64,000 nt of DNA, from positions 20,212,001 to 20,276,000 of the forward strand of contig OZ017803.1 of assembly GCA_963969395.1 (NCBI GenBank), written 5' to 3'. The DNA is from Pseudoscleropodium purum (lineage: Eukaryota > Streptophyta > Bryopsida > Hypnales > Brachytheciaceae). The notes under the pieces are model-generated. The model was not told the DNA's origin and searched no databases. It was given only the letters and a program-made list of their open reading frames with translations. Position 1 is the stretch's first letter; each line of letters opens with the position of its first letter. Made by a program: the position numbers and the translations under genes. This document shows positions 24,486 to 36,000 of this stretch, piece by piece.

Positions 24486-25954
24486 CAAAACATTTGTTGT
24501 CTTTCGAAGTGTTAGACATGTGCAAAATTGTAAAATGAAGAACAATCATTTGAAATATTTTATTACCTATTTTGAAATTCTCATTTTAAATGAGATGGTA
24601 ATAAGGTAGGAGGCTCGAATGTTAGAGGGTCATTTAAAACCGCTCATATAGACTCATTTGTAATGGACTTGAAGTGTTCTTTAAATGGACCTTCTACAAT
24701 CATTGAATGGATCAATAGAAAAATGCAAGAGCCAATCATTTTCTTTACTTTCCCCATTAATTTTCTTTGTAGAAGTTGCAAGTGAACAATTTATGGAAGA
24801 CTTACGGTCAAGAATAGGGACCTATGACTCATCTTGTTTGAAAGTTCATAAGTAATTCAAAAATGCTTCAATAAATACAAAACGATTTGGATTGCAATCA
24901 CAATCCATTTTTCTTTATCTGAAAAATGAGCTAAAAATAATTCCATCCAAAAAAAACACATGGAAAAGGTGGGCCAGCACTTCAATGCATAGTGTGAGAG
25001 CCTCCTACCTTACCACAATTGCGTTTTAATTAATAAGAAAGGACAAAGGTGGTGCTGACATGGCAGAAGGTTGGACGTGTCAGAAGGGGGAAATTTGGCA
25101 AAACCAACTAAACATTTTTTTGACCTGGACAATGGGGAGAAGGCTTGGCATTGCCAATAATTTAGTTAACCCCTACTACTCCAAGTGACCATTTTTTGAT
25201 TGGTGACCCTCTTTTTTGACCTTCTGGTCTTCAAATTCCAAGTTTAAAAAAATATTTTTTTAGATTAGAAAATAGATTGTGTTGTGGCTCTTATGGCAAT
25301 AGTTTCATCAAATTCTAAGTTAAAATCCATCTTGTGGCATTTTGTAAAGTTGAATGGTGTAGTGTAGTTCACTTATCATGTTTTTTTAGTTTAGTTCGGC
25401 ATGGAGTGAAAAGTCAACCAACCAATTCAATTGTTGCCTAGCACAAAAAGGGCAATTTGAAGGAACTCAAGGAAAAGACAAGTGTGCCCATTATTGTTTT
25501 TCTTACAAACAAATACTACTCTCATTTTAGTGCCCATTCTACATTGCAAGCTCCACCCAAAATTCTACAATGACCAAAATGTTGTGAAATTTTAGATCAA
25601 CATTTTCAACTCCATTTTTTTCCACTAACACAACCATGTTTTTCCACTGATCCAAATAAAACTTCAAATTTAAATATCTACTAAGCTATGCAATCAAATA
25701 ATTTGAATTTCTGTGAGCTGCTCATTGTGAATGTGACCTACAAGATTAGATAATTACATCCTATTTGATCTCAAGAAAGAATGAGCAAACAAATTGCTTA
25801 CATTCTTGGTAGTATGGGCCTATTTTGAAAGTACACTCCCTTTAGTCAACCTCTACAAGATGGCCACATGATCATTGTAATTCCAAGCCTTGCTATCCAT
25901 CACTAACTTTGTTTGTTGTCATTTTGCAACTTCATAGGAACAAAAAACTTTATA
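24486..25954. other. AT-rich intergenic sequence; possible inverted-repeat element 24597-25014
   Basis: GGTAATAAGGTAGGAGGCTC (24597-24616) has a near reverse complement at 24998-25014 (GAGCCTCCTACCTTACC), differing by a 3-base indel. This could be the two ends of a 0.4-kb non-coding element, but no target duplication was seen. Nothing else is supportable. Confidence 0.4.
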
Positions 25955-26305
25955 TTTATTTTTTAGAGATGAAGTCATCCAAAAGTCATAAAGTTTTCAA
26001 ATTTTTAGGAAAATATTTGAAATTATTGTGAATTTTAAAGATTAAAATGAAGAAAATTCATTCCAAATACAAAATATATTTGAAAAATCTAAAATATTCA
26101 CTAGAGATGTACATTGCAATTTATAATATCATGGTATAAAACAAAGTAATTGTATTAGTCTAAAATTAAAAAATCAACAAATCACTCAAGGTTCATATCG
26201 CTATGAAACATTAAAAATTTTGAATTTCCAGTTGAAATAGAAACTACACTTGATAAGCTTTATTTCATTAGTTAGATTTAGATCCAAAAAATATCATCTT
26301 TATGG
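25955..26305 (+). repeat. Dispersed repeat pair, copy 2 (partner 5695-6058)
   Basis: Collinear with 5695-6058 over its whole length, in the same orientation, with many substitutions and small indels. Shared landmarks include 'tttttagagatg', 'atgaagaaaattcat', 'tagaaactacacttgata' and 'tttatttcatta'. Confidence 0.5.
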
Positions 26306-27983
26306 CTCGAAATTAAATCTAGAATAAACAACAAAAAATGGTCAAAATACACAAACTACTATATTAGTATGATCAATTTGTCAATTTCAATAAAACTATA
26401 TTAGAAAGTCGCACCTCAGAATTGACTACTACATAGTTTGTTTTTTATATATAACCATAAGATCTTCCATTCCATTAGTATTAAAATGCATAAAAGAAAT
26501 TTCAAAAACTTTGACTAGATGAAATGAAATTATATGCATTTGAAATAAAGAAATTGGAATTTTTAACACCTTGTAGAATAAATTTTTAAAGAATCAAATC
26601 TTAATTCCTTCAAATTTTTGTACTACCCTTTTTGAATTGAAAAATTTTAATATAGAAGAATTGAATTGAGAATGTATTTTGAAAATATTCCGAAAAAATA
26701 AACCTCATTTTATGTTATGAATTTTTTTTTCAATACATATAGGTTGAAAGACAAACTAAATTATTTATAGCTTAAAGATGGAATTTTACATCACTAATCC
26801 TAACACTGAGCTTGTTCAAAAGAACGAACTCTACATAATACAATTTTTTTTTTTTTTTTTTTAAAATGTAAAATTTGCAATTACAAATCAATTTTACTAA
26901 TTTTTTTCCAAAGATACTCACATTGCCTGAAAACTAGGATTGCTCAAAACTTTCTAACCTCCACTCTACACAATATGACTCAAATCTTGTCATGTACATT
27001 AAGTCATTCTTCATAAAGAAAATTGTTTTTTTAGGGTTCATTTTTACTTCATGTTATATTTTTTATTCTATACAATAAAACCAATTTTGGGCTTTCAGTG
27101 TATACCTTTTGTATCCATAGACCAACTACAATAAAAATTAAACATTCAAAAAGTTGATGTCCTTTATCATTTTCAACAAACAAAAAATTTACCATGAAAA
27201 TATAGATTATAGGAATACATAAAGAATCCATTTGAATCGCTTGAAAAAAATTGAGACTTCAGGTGTTAAAACTTTCATTCAAAAATAAATTGTACAACTT
27301 TTTTTTAAGAATATATTCTACTTTTTAGAAAGAAGAGATTATTCATAACTTTATTAGAACAAATCCAAATGAAATGAATTTAGGATTTTTAGATAGACCA
27401 AATTAAAATCTGCATAGAAAATAACAAAAAAATGACATTTCTATTTGTTGCAAAATCATTTTTACTATTCATTTTATCATGCTCTAGATTTATTTGAATA
27501 CATTATTTGTTTCAACTTTTAGAGAAATATACATATTGCCCTTCCGTTCTTCAAACTTCAAGCACTACAAACATTTACATATAAATTTTTTTTCTTAAAT
27601 ATAAAAAGTTTTTAGAATTTACAATTATATTGACGTATAAGTCTTAAATCTTTAAATTATTTTTATATTTTCAGTCATTTTAAATAAAAATTAAATTTTT
27701 AGATAAAAATAAAAAAAATTTAAAAATATAAAGTGTATTACATAAAAGATGTTGTAATATTAAAATAATTAATAAAATATTTGACTAAAATATATATTTA
27801 TAAAAATATAGTATATAATATATATTATTATTTTTAAAATAAAAAAACTAAATTAAATATATAATTTTAAGCTTTGTAAATGTTAAAAAATATTTTATAA
27901 AATATACAATACATTTTGAATTAACTACAAATTCAAATGCCAAATATAAATTTTTAGAAATGACTAATATGAAATTGAGGTAT
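26306..27983. other. Very AT-rich intergenic sequence
   Basis: No gene, RNA or repeat supported. Homopolymer A and T runs are common. Confidence 0.5.
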
Positions 27984-28145
27984 CGAATACTAGTTATATT
28001 TCCTGCAAACACAACAACGAGATCCACATACATATGACCAACAACCTCCTCCTAATCTGTCCTACATCGGTGTTTTGGGTTCCCAAGAACACACACACAC
28101 ACACACCATTTTTATATTAATTTTATGAGTTGCATACATTGGCCA
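27984..28145 (-). mobile_element. 3' LTR of a small LTR retroelement (minus strand)
   Basis: Read on the minus strand this starts TGGCCAATGTATGC and ends ...AACTAGTATTCG. It is almost the same as 29825-29995, differing mainly in the microsatellite: (AC)n here, a C17 run plus (AC)n there. A purine-rich tract (28146-28174) sits just upstream on the minus strand, where a polypurine tract belongs. At about 162 bp it is in the size range of TRIM-type LTRs. Confidence 0.65.
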
Positions 28146-28864
28146 TGATTCTTTCCATCTCTCTCCTTTTCTCTGTGCAAGTGACAAAGCTGCTTCAAAA
28201 GTAGTTGGTTCCTTCCAGGCCACAATTTCTTGAATTACCGGTCTTAAGCCTCTTATAAAACTTCGCAACACCAATGCATCTACACTACTCAAACTGACAG
28301 ACACATTCTCAAGAGTCTTTGAACGAGCATCTCCCTCGACTGAACGAGGTTGGTTCAAACTCCTTTGGATTCGTGCTTGTAGCTCTCGTACACGCTCGCT
28401 AAACTGCCGCACTGTCTCCTCAGGTTGTTGTCTCAACATCCTAAGCATGCCAAGAAGATTTTGGTAACTTTCTCGCTCTTAGAACTCGGCAACTAAAGCC
28501 ACTGAAAGTGTTGACTACGAACGACGGAGGATTGTCGATCATACCAAAAAGAGGCAGTATTGGCAAGATGAATCGGCAACAACTCTAGCCACAACTCCTT
28601 CATCCGATCGCCATTTGCCATGCAAGCGCGTTTGAATTGTTTCAGGAACCGCTCGGGATCTTCCTTTTCCTTTCCGGTAAACACAGGGATCAACACCATG
28701 ACTTTTCGAAAAGAATTCCCCTTCTCACTCCGGCTTTCATACACTACTCCCGGAATCGAACACCCTTCGTGCTGTTGCAGTCTTTTGACAAATTGGTCCC
28801 ACAACACCTCTGCAACGCACACCCTTGACGATTCTTCTACTTCTAGATCGGGCTCTTTCCGCAT
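28062..28864 (-). pseudogene. Degenerate retrotransposon gag (Ty3/gypsy-like)
   Basis: Two adjoining frames, 28493-28864 and the part upstream of the LTR in 28062-about 28510, together read as a retrotransposon gag core. The first holds FTGKEKEDPERFLKQFKRAC and a W..LLP.HL...A..W segment. The second holds SYQNLLGMLRMLRQQPEETV and SFIRGLRP. At the junction near 28490-28510 there is a frameshift and an in-frame stop, so the gene is dead. The frame then runs straight into the purine tract and 3' LTR, with no zinc knuckle, protease, reverse transcriptase or integrase, so the element is non-autonomous. An RNase H relic lies immediately upstream rather than downstream, which is unusual. Confidence 0.8.
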
Positions 28865-28879
28865 GAACTCGAACCCACA

Positions 28880-29370
28880 CCATTCTTAGTCGCTGCGTCA
28901 GCCTTGTAATTCTGCTCTTGTGGTATATGATCAATTTTTATTGACTTAAAGCTATGAGTCAGCTCCGTCACAGCCTGATGAAACGGCTGCAATTTCTTTG
29001 ATTTGACTTCCTAGTTCCCGGAGACCTAGTTGCACACAAGCTTGGAATCACCCCTAACCTGCACATGCTGCACGTTCTTCTCTTTGGCTATTTCCAAAGC
29101 CGCAACCAAGGCCGCATACTCCGTTTGATTGCAGGTCAAGCCTCTACCAAGATCCTGATGGAAAATCTCCTTCTCTCCTCCAGGACTTTCCAATACGACT
29201 CCCACTCCGGAGTCTCGTTGTTTCGAACAAGAGCCGTCGAAGTTGATCTTCCATGCGTTCATCGCCCCGGCTGGGCCATCACCAGTCAGCACTCGGAGAC
29301 TCAACTTCACCTCCGAGGAGTCGACACTACGGGCTGTGCTGTCCAGCGACCTATCGATCTCCCTCTGCTC
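28880..29370 (-). pseudogene. Degenerate RNase H domain (retroelement type), upstream of gag
   Basis: The frame opens at the methionine codon of 29308-29310 (readable a little upstream) and shows the order expected of the plant/archaeal-type RNase H found in LTR elements. In order: INFDGSCSKQRDSGVGVVL with the first catalytic Asp, NQTEYAAL with the Glu, and RGDSKLV with the second Asp. After two in-frame stops (near 29026 and 29010) the frame continues to IDHIPQEQNYKADAAT with the final Asp of the fold. So the domain is complete in outline but interrupted. Normally RNase H follows reverse transcriptase downstream of gag; here it precedes gag and no reverse transcriptase is present. A domesticated or captured domain in a non-autonomous element is one reading, rearrangement another. 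Confidence 0.75.
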
Positions 29371-29800
29371 AGCTCTTCCCCGGCAGTTAATTCAATTGCA
29401 AAAAAAATAACCGCTTCCCGCTTTTGAAACTGTCGATCTCTCGTTCAACTTTGATGCTCTATTTTGCAGGATGGAAGAACTTTTCACAGGCAGCACCTTC
29501 TTAAGCGCGGAGATCCGTGGAAGCCGGTGGAGAGGTAACACCGAGACGAGCCAACGCAATGCGATAACTTTCAGGTGCGTGATGGATCCTGTAGTTTCTC
29601 ACTTCTAATTCAGGCACCTGAGTATTACTAACAGGCGACTTCTCCTTGCATGCGATCGATGTAGACACAGGCTTCCGACGCTCCATTAGCTCAGCGGCAC
29701 AGTCACCGAAATCATGTCACAATTTAATTTTATACTCTCTGATATTCATGAAGCACCATTTGAGATTTCTCACGCCCAGCTCTCACCCTACTCGACTATT
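29371..29800 (-). other. 5' internal part of the small LTR element, unassigned frame
   Basis: Lies between the primer-binding-like site and the RNase H relic. A frame at 29501-29686 (61 codons, start MERRKPVSTS) has no recognised family. GC content is much higher than in the surrounding AT-rich DNA, as in the rest of the element. Confidence 0.4.
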
Positions 29801-29802
29801 CG

Positions 29803-29821
29803 GGTCCCAGCAACGGAACCA
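29803..29821 (-). other. Primer-binding-site-like sequence
   Basis: On the minus strand, TGGTTCCGTTGCTGGGACC starts a few bases after the repeat ends in ...ATTCA at 29825. The same position in plant Ty3/gypsy elements carries TGGCGCCGTTGCCGGGGA-type sequences, and similar ones recur at 40050 and 44374 in this window. This supports calling 29825-29995 an LTR. Confidence 0.6.
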
Positions 29822-29824
29822 AGA

Positions 29825-29995
29825 TGAATATTAGTTATATTTCCTGCAAACACAACGACGAGATCCACATACGTATGACCAACAACCTCCTCCTAATCTG
29901 TCCTACATCGGTGTTTTGGGTTCCCAAGAACCCCCCCCCCCCCCCCCACACACACACAATTTTTATATTAATTTATGAGTTGCATACATTGGCCA
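29825..29995 (-). mobile_element. Central LTR shared by two tandem elements (minus strand)
   Basis: Starts TGGCCAATG and ends ATTCA on the minus strand, giving TG...CA termini. The 29 bases upstream of it (29996-30024) equal the purine tract upstream of the 3' LTR. That is expected only if another element's 3' end lies upstream, i.e. internal - PPT - LTR - PBS - internal - PPT - LTR. It contains a run of 17 C (29931-29947) followed by (AC)n. Confidence 0.6.
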
Positions 29996-30318
29996 TGATT
30001 CTTTCCATCTCTCTCCTTTTCTCTCCCTCCATAACGGTTACCTCCTTGATCCAACTTACCCTGACCACTATCTGGTTCTAACTGCTTCATATTGAAGACC
30101 CCGATTAGCACAATATATGACACCTCGTTTATCCCACCTCTCATGCCATAATACTTGTTATCAATACACTTAATTAACCAAGGACAAAATGGATGTAGTA
30201 TATTTCTATCATTTTTGAAACTTACATAAGAATAAACAACCATTGTTGTTAATAAAATGAATATCATATGTTTTTTGGGCTTGTATGGCACTTCATGATT
30301 ATAATTGAAATATTGCAC
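29996..30318 (-). mobile_element. Purine tract and truncated internal region of the upstream tandem element
   Basis: The minus-strand frame 29968-30318 runs into the purine tract and LTR, much as gag does in the downstream element. Its end (QLEPDSGQGKLDQGGNRYGG) is hydrophilic and glycine-rich, like the tail of a gag protein, but I cannot assign it. The upstream end fades into AT-rich DNA near 30,320. Confidence 0.4.
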
Positions 30319-30969
30319 TTAATAAATCAAAGACATAGTCTACATTTAAGTCAATACTCTTTCCTTTTAAAATTGATTTTTTTTTTGTTCAATGTTAAAT
30401 AAATTAAATAAATGAATTTTTAGAATTATTTGATTTAAATAAATAAAATATAATTCATTCATTTTTAGTTTTAAAATATACTTTACTAATTATATCTACA
30501 TATAAATCACTAGTATGCAAAATAATTTAAAAATACTCAAATTTTTTTTCACAAAATTCAATAATTATAAGTAAAACAACTATTTGACATACAATAAAGT
30601 ATAAAATGTAGATTTTTGGAATACTGCACTATAGAAAATAAAATATATTATAAAATATTCAAAATAAAAAGTACAATGTATGTTATCTTTGACACAAAAA
30701 TCAAAAAATACAAAACTATATAATCCGAAACTTTCAAACAACAAAAAACATAAAACATAATAGAAATATATATTTTACTAATACAAAATTCAAATGTGGA
30801 ATGTAAGTATTTCATAATCCACATCTAAATTTTAACCATCATAATTCAAATCCTGAAGTTTTGCTGCTAATATAAACCTCAACACTTGCGATCCTGGGAT
30901 TCAAATTCTCCAAATCTTGACCTCTTTGCCATTCCCTTATTGGTCTCTCTACTATTGAAGCAAGATGAC
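30319..30969. other. AT-rich intergenic sequence
   Basis: No supported feature. A plus-strand frame at 30886-31263 is the shadow of the minus-strand decayed gene described next. Confidence 0.5.
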
Positions 30970-31055
30970 TTAGATTTGAATAGATGTTCCAATTCTAGTA
31001 AATCCCACTTGTGTTGTAGATGGAAGAGTGCAATGCAAATCTGTTTTTCTACCCC

Positions 31056-31265
31056 AAATAATTTCCACTACTCCATCATATGCCCCCAAATCAATACACA
31101 CACCATAGCTATGTACAATGAACTCTCCACCAATGCAATGAAAATTGGTTTTTCCATGCCAAATAATTTCCACTACTCCATCACATGCCTCCAAATCAAC
31201 ATACACACTATAGCTACGTACAATGAACTCTCCACTAGTGTAATGAAAACTTGCACTCCATGAAG
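31056..31265 (-). repeat. 105-bp in-frame tandem duplication inside the decayed gene
   Basis: 'aaataatttccactactccatca' recurs at 31056 and 31161, and the units stay parallel to about 31,265. The period is 35 codons. The minus-strand frame is open through both copies, each giving GEFIV.SY.V..DL.A.DGVVEIIW with substitutions between copies. Confidence 0.85.
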
Positions 31266-31391
31266 CTAAATTTCCATTTCGAGTGTGCACTAGTGCAAAA
31301 ATACCATAAACATAAGAATTGAAATCCAAATCACAATGTATTTTATTGTGGAAGTTGTTAAGTGAATACGTGAGGTTGCTGACAAACGCAT

Positions 31392-31587
31392 TACCATCAA
31401 AAATTCATGTTTTAGATGACGGATTTTAGATGACATTCAGTATAACAACCTATGTTTCTATGTCAATAATAACATCCACCATAACATCTTGATGTTATGG
31501 CAGACATTATTATTGACATAGAAACATAGGTTGTTATTTTGAATGTCACTTAAAATCCATCATCTAAAATATGAATTTCTTATAGTG
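31392..31587. mobile_element. CACTA-type MITE, copy 2
   Basis: 196 bp, almost fully palindromic around 31490 (catcttgatgttatgg). The right end is CATATTTTAG...reading outward as CACTATAAGAAATTCATA; the left end has four substitutions (taccatcaaaaattcatg). The direct repeat CAT flanks it at 31389-31391 and 31588-31590. It is inserted in the decayed gene 30970-32298. Same length as copy 3. Confidence 0.85.
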
Positions 31588-32298
31588 CATCCTCAACCTG
31601 CTCCAAGTTAATAAGTCCATTTGTCCAAAGTTCAACACTCCAACATTCTAGGCTTCTTCAAAAACTGCAACAAATAAAGTGGGCGCCAAACATTGGAAGT
31701 TATTTTTGTAAATCTCAACCAACCTCGAAAGTAGGTGTTGATTTGTTTAGAACATTGCCAACACTTCATCGCTACCTTGGAGCCCTAGTGTTGATTTGTA
31801 CTTCCAGAATAGATGTGGAACAACATCATATGCTACTCTCCATCCCAAAGCCTTCATGCAACTAGATCCACTGATGTACACTCCATTTCTTGTTACTTCA
31901 CTCGCTCCATATTCAACCTCGGTTAAAATGTGAATGACTTTTTGAAATTCTGCATGCTAGCTCTCTATCGTATCATTACATTGGTTAAAACAAACCATCG
32001 TCACCATTTCTTTTGTGGGTCTATCGACAACAACCACTTTACTATAACTGAGTTGTTTGTAATGTGGTAGATATATATTCAGCCAAGTCCTGTTTAGGAC
32101 CACTATGTCTTCATTTCTCCATCCTCTTAACACATATGGTTGGTTAGGGACATCACGATATACTTCATGTACAAGTCTCTCTAGTTGTGCAACCTTCGAG
32201 GATTTGAGCTCTCTCCCTTCTCTGACTGTTTTCTCTTGCCTCTCTTGGTCTTCCCCATCTTGTAGGTCCAAAACAAATATATTAAGAAAATTTTCCAT

Positions 32299-32903
32299 CT
32301 TATAATTTAACTACAAACAAATTAAATATTTTTTAACAAGAAATCTATACATTATTTTAACAATATGGAAACAAAAAAACTGAAAACTAGTAGAGTATAA
32401 TATTCATATGAAACAAACTATTTAAATAAAAAAGACTTGCTATGAAGAAAATTTTAGATTCAAGTATAAGGTTACAAATTAACTAAAAGAAACAGTATTG
32501 AAAATAAATAAAATTTAAATAACAATCAATTATATTATACAAATTAACCTTGTAAAATAAATATACAATTTTCATTACTTGAATAATAGAATACTTCTAA
32601 CTTCAACAATTGAATATCATAAATAAATTATGTATTTATTTAAAAACAACTTTACAACAGCAAAATCAACAAGCGCTGGAAAGTTGAGTCAAACAATCAA
32701 GTTAACCAAACACCTTCAATAATTCTTGCACATACCAAGTACAAAAAATTTAGTTTTACATTTAAATTGAATGTATGAAAACAATAATGTAAAGAATAGT
32801 GACATTTTTAAAATAAAAAAATCTGAAACATAATAATCTTTAAAACTATTATACCTAAAATATACTCTTTCTCTTTCTCTTTTTTATTCTAACCTTTTTT
32901 TTA
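32299..32903. other. AT-rich intergenic sequence
   Basis: Nothing supportable between the decayed gene and MITE copy 3. Confidence 0.5.
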
Positions 32904-33099
32904 CACTATAAGAAATTCATGTTTTAAATGACAGAATTTAGGTGACATTCAATGTAACAACCTATGTTTCTATGTCAACAATAACGTCCACTATAACATC
33001 AAGATGTTATAGCGGACATTATTGTTGACATAAAAATATGAGTTGTTATATTGAATGCCACTTAAAATCCGTCATTTAAAACATGAATTTCTTTTAGTG
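32904..33099. mobile_element. CACTA-type MITE, copy 3
   Basis: Left terminus CACTATAAGAAATTCATGTT, right terminus AACATGAATTTCTTTTAGTG. Flanking TTA at 32901-32903 and 33100-33102 is an exact 3-bp target duplication. The interior is a near-perfect hairpin centred at 'aacatcaagatgtt' (about 33000). Most similar to copy 2. Confidence 0.9.
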
Positions 33100-36000
33100 T
33101 TACAAAATTGTAAAGCAATTGTTCTTATCTAACAGAGCTTTTTGTCTTTCCAAATTGAACATGATCCCTAACAAACATGAGGCAATTATAGTCATCTTAG
33201 TTACTTCTTTGTGTTTTCATAACTAAACATACTAATCATCTATTAGCCATGTAACAATTGAGCAACATGAAATTCCAACTTCACAAAAATAATATAACCA
33301 TGAAAAGAAAATCACAAGTGCATTGTTACGAGTCCAAAAATCTCACAAGAATTGAAAGGATATCAAAAACTTTAGAAAGAAGTAGCCATGGCTTACCAAT
33401 AAGTGATTGATATTGCAAGATCCATAAGATAATGGCAAAAAGATGAAACACTTATAAAATAGCTGGCCATAGCCAAGCCTTGGTAGTGTAATCATTATTC
33501 TTTACATGTCCTGATCACAAGTAATATCAAGTACCCTACACTAATAAAATCACAACACCTAAGAAGTCTCAATCATGTACTATATATTTCATAGTTATCA
33601 ACTTTGTATTCTCTCAATGATAATAAGATTTGACAAGATAAAAAATTTATTTATAGTATGTAATACTTAATATTTTACAATTTTTAAACTTTCATATAAT
33701 TATTGATTTAAGTTTTTAACAATTTATTATAGTATTAAAAAAATTCTAAAAAAAAATTCTCTTCAATGACTCCATTTACAATAAATTGTCTAATTTATAA
33801 ATTTTTCAATTGTCTCATATTTAGTCTTCACAATTTATGTTCATTCTAATTTTTATATATTTTTTATTCAACACTATACCTTTTATATTACTCTTACAAA
33901 TTTAAGATTATTACACTTTATTTTTTAAGAAAAAAATATGAATTAGTTGAATTAATATAAAAGACTTCAAACCATGAAATATTTAATTATTATTGTTTCT
34001 TTTGCAAATAAAAAATATGAATCTGAAAACATAACCAAAAAAACTCTAAATTATTTCAATTCTTTTTAAGTTATTATATGTATGTATGGAGATTAGTTTA
34101 AAAAAATATAAGTTAGACTTCTTTTTTTAACATTTAAAATGATAATAAATGTGACCTTCTAGTACATCCATTAAAGACTTGATCCATTTTGAAATAGTCA
34201 AATTTTTTATCTAAGTTAATTTTAGTTTTCTATTTGTGTTCAAATACCAAGCTAATATATTTACTACTTAAAACTCTAAATTCTGTATTATTTTGATAAA
34301 TTTCAATTTGTTATTATTTTTATTGTATAAATTGAACATAAATGGATTAAAATAGTAAAAATAAATTCTAAAAATATATTGTATTATATATATAGGCAAT
34401 TGATTACATCAATAGTGTATATATCTTACATGACAAATTGATACAAATCTAAGGTTTTGAGATGAAAATTTGACATGATTCAAATACTACTATATAGGAT
34501 TGGGACCGCATACATTGTTTCTATTATAAATAAAATTGGAATTGGATTTTGCCTAATTGACTTAGAAGTGTGATTTCTTTATTTATTCCCAAAATCAATC
34601 TTAAATTTAAGTAGATAAGTATCTGTTATCTAAAATAAGTGATCTTAGTTACAATACAATAGACTTATTGGCTTTTCTTTAAAAGAATTCCTCCTTTATA
34701 TCATTTATCTTGTAGTTTTGTTCAATAGTCAAAATTTACATTATATGATAGCAATCACAATTTCTAGCGATCATTCTCTTTCAGTAATAGGGAGTGAATT
34801 TTATAGTTGTACTAAAAAATCAGCATGTAATTGTTGTCATAGATTGCTTCACCAATTGAAGTTTCAATAATGCATCATTGCATATAGAACCTACAAAAAA
34901 TACAAAAAAAAAATTGTCTAAATTGTTGTAAAATAAAGAATACTAAAAAACTGAAGTATTGTAATTGTTATAGATATTTTTACAAGATTTAATATGGATG
35001 CACTAGGGGGAGAAATCACGGGAGAAATGACAATTTATTTGTGAACAAAATATAATTTTGTTTATTGTTGAAGTATTTAGACATGTCATACAAAAGTTAT
35101 AATTAATCGACCATTATTAACAAAATTATTTATTGTACTTTAGTTGTAGACTCTATATACATGCTTTAAAGGTAGAAGTGATTGATACCAAAATAGAGAG
35201 GCTTCCTTGAAATTCATATTTTTTTGTATGATAAATGCTTTTATAAAAATTCATGTTGTTTTTTAACAATAAATACTTCTACAATTTAGTGAAGACAATA
35301 TTGAAATGGAAAATAAAATTTAATACCTAAAAATATCATCATGTTTAGTAAATATGGTTTGTGAATATTATTTAAGTATTTTTCTTTGCCTACTTTTCAA
35401 CTACAAAATGCAACTAGTAAAAGTGGTGTTGAAAAGGCTTTGTAAATCTTAGTCAATAGAAATACAAAATGTTAAAGTTTGAATGGAAATTGTTGCTTTG
35501 GAATGATTTTCAAAAACTCATGTGATATTGTAGTCATTAGTAATTTTTTTCAATTTTTGATTATTGGCTTTATAAAGTGGTTTACTGGTTTACAACTGTA
35601 GTCTTGTGAATTTTTTTATTTTGGACAATTTGTTGTAAATAGTGTAAACAGAGTCAATTTGGCAATTGGTTCACACAATAGGGTAATAATATAGACAAAT
35701 TGATAGATTAAAATGGATTTGTAAAGTTGCCAAGGAACTAGAATGCATGAGAGACAATATGACTTGGTCTCTAGGATTTGAAGAGTTGTCTTCAGCAGTA
35801 GAATATAGTTGGTTAAATTGTCATTTCTTCCCCCCCCCCCTTTTTGGGCTCTTGGTGGCAATCAACTTGTTTTGTATTGATGTATTTCTTCAATATAATT
35901 TTTAGCAATTTGCCTTGTGCAATTTTTGTTTACATCTTTGGATCTAGTAATTGGATTATTGTGGCAACTTGATTGAGTTTGTGAGTTGGAAAATTTGTAT

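Larger units (their letters stand above)
30970..32298 (-). pseudogene. Unidentified decayed protein-coding region, split by a MITE
   Basis: From the ATG at 32296-32298 one frame reads about 113 codons to a TAG (31957-31959). It then continues in the same frame, with only two more stops, to about 31590. Segments such as QPYVLRGWRNEDIVVLN, VTRNGVYISGSSCMKALGWR and FQCLAPTLFVAVFEEA have protein-like composition. A CACTA-type MITE (31392-31587) follows. Beyond it, after a frameshift at about 31630, the reading goes on through NFHNKIHCDLDFNSYVYGIF and a 35-residue repeat present twice, up to the stop at 30970. I do not recognise the family. No intron signals were needed. It is either a dead host gene or cargo of a transposon. 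The three stops and one shift argue that it is not expressed as one protein. Confidence 0.6.

Noticed and set aside
28081..28106. (AC)n tract as a possible regulatory element
   Set aside because: It is a microsatellite inside the LTR, present at different length in the partner LTR.
31392..31587. Long palindrome read as a microRNA precursor
   Set aside because: TIRs and a 3-bp duplication show that it is a MITE. Small RNAs may still arise, but a conserved miRNA cannot be claimed.
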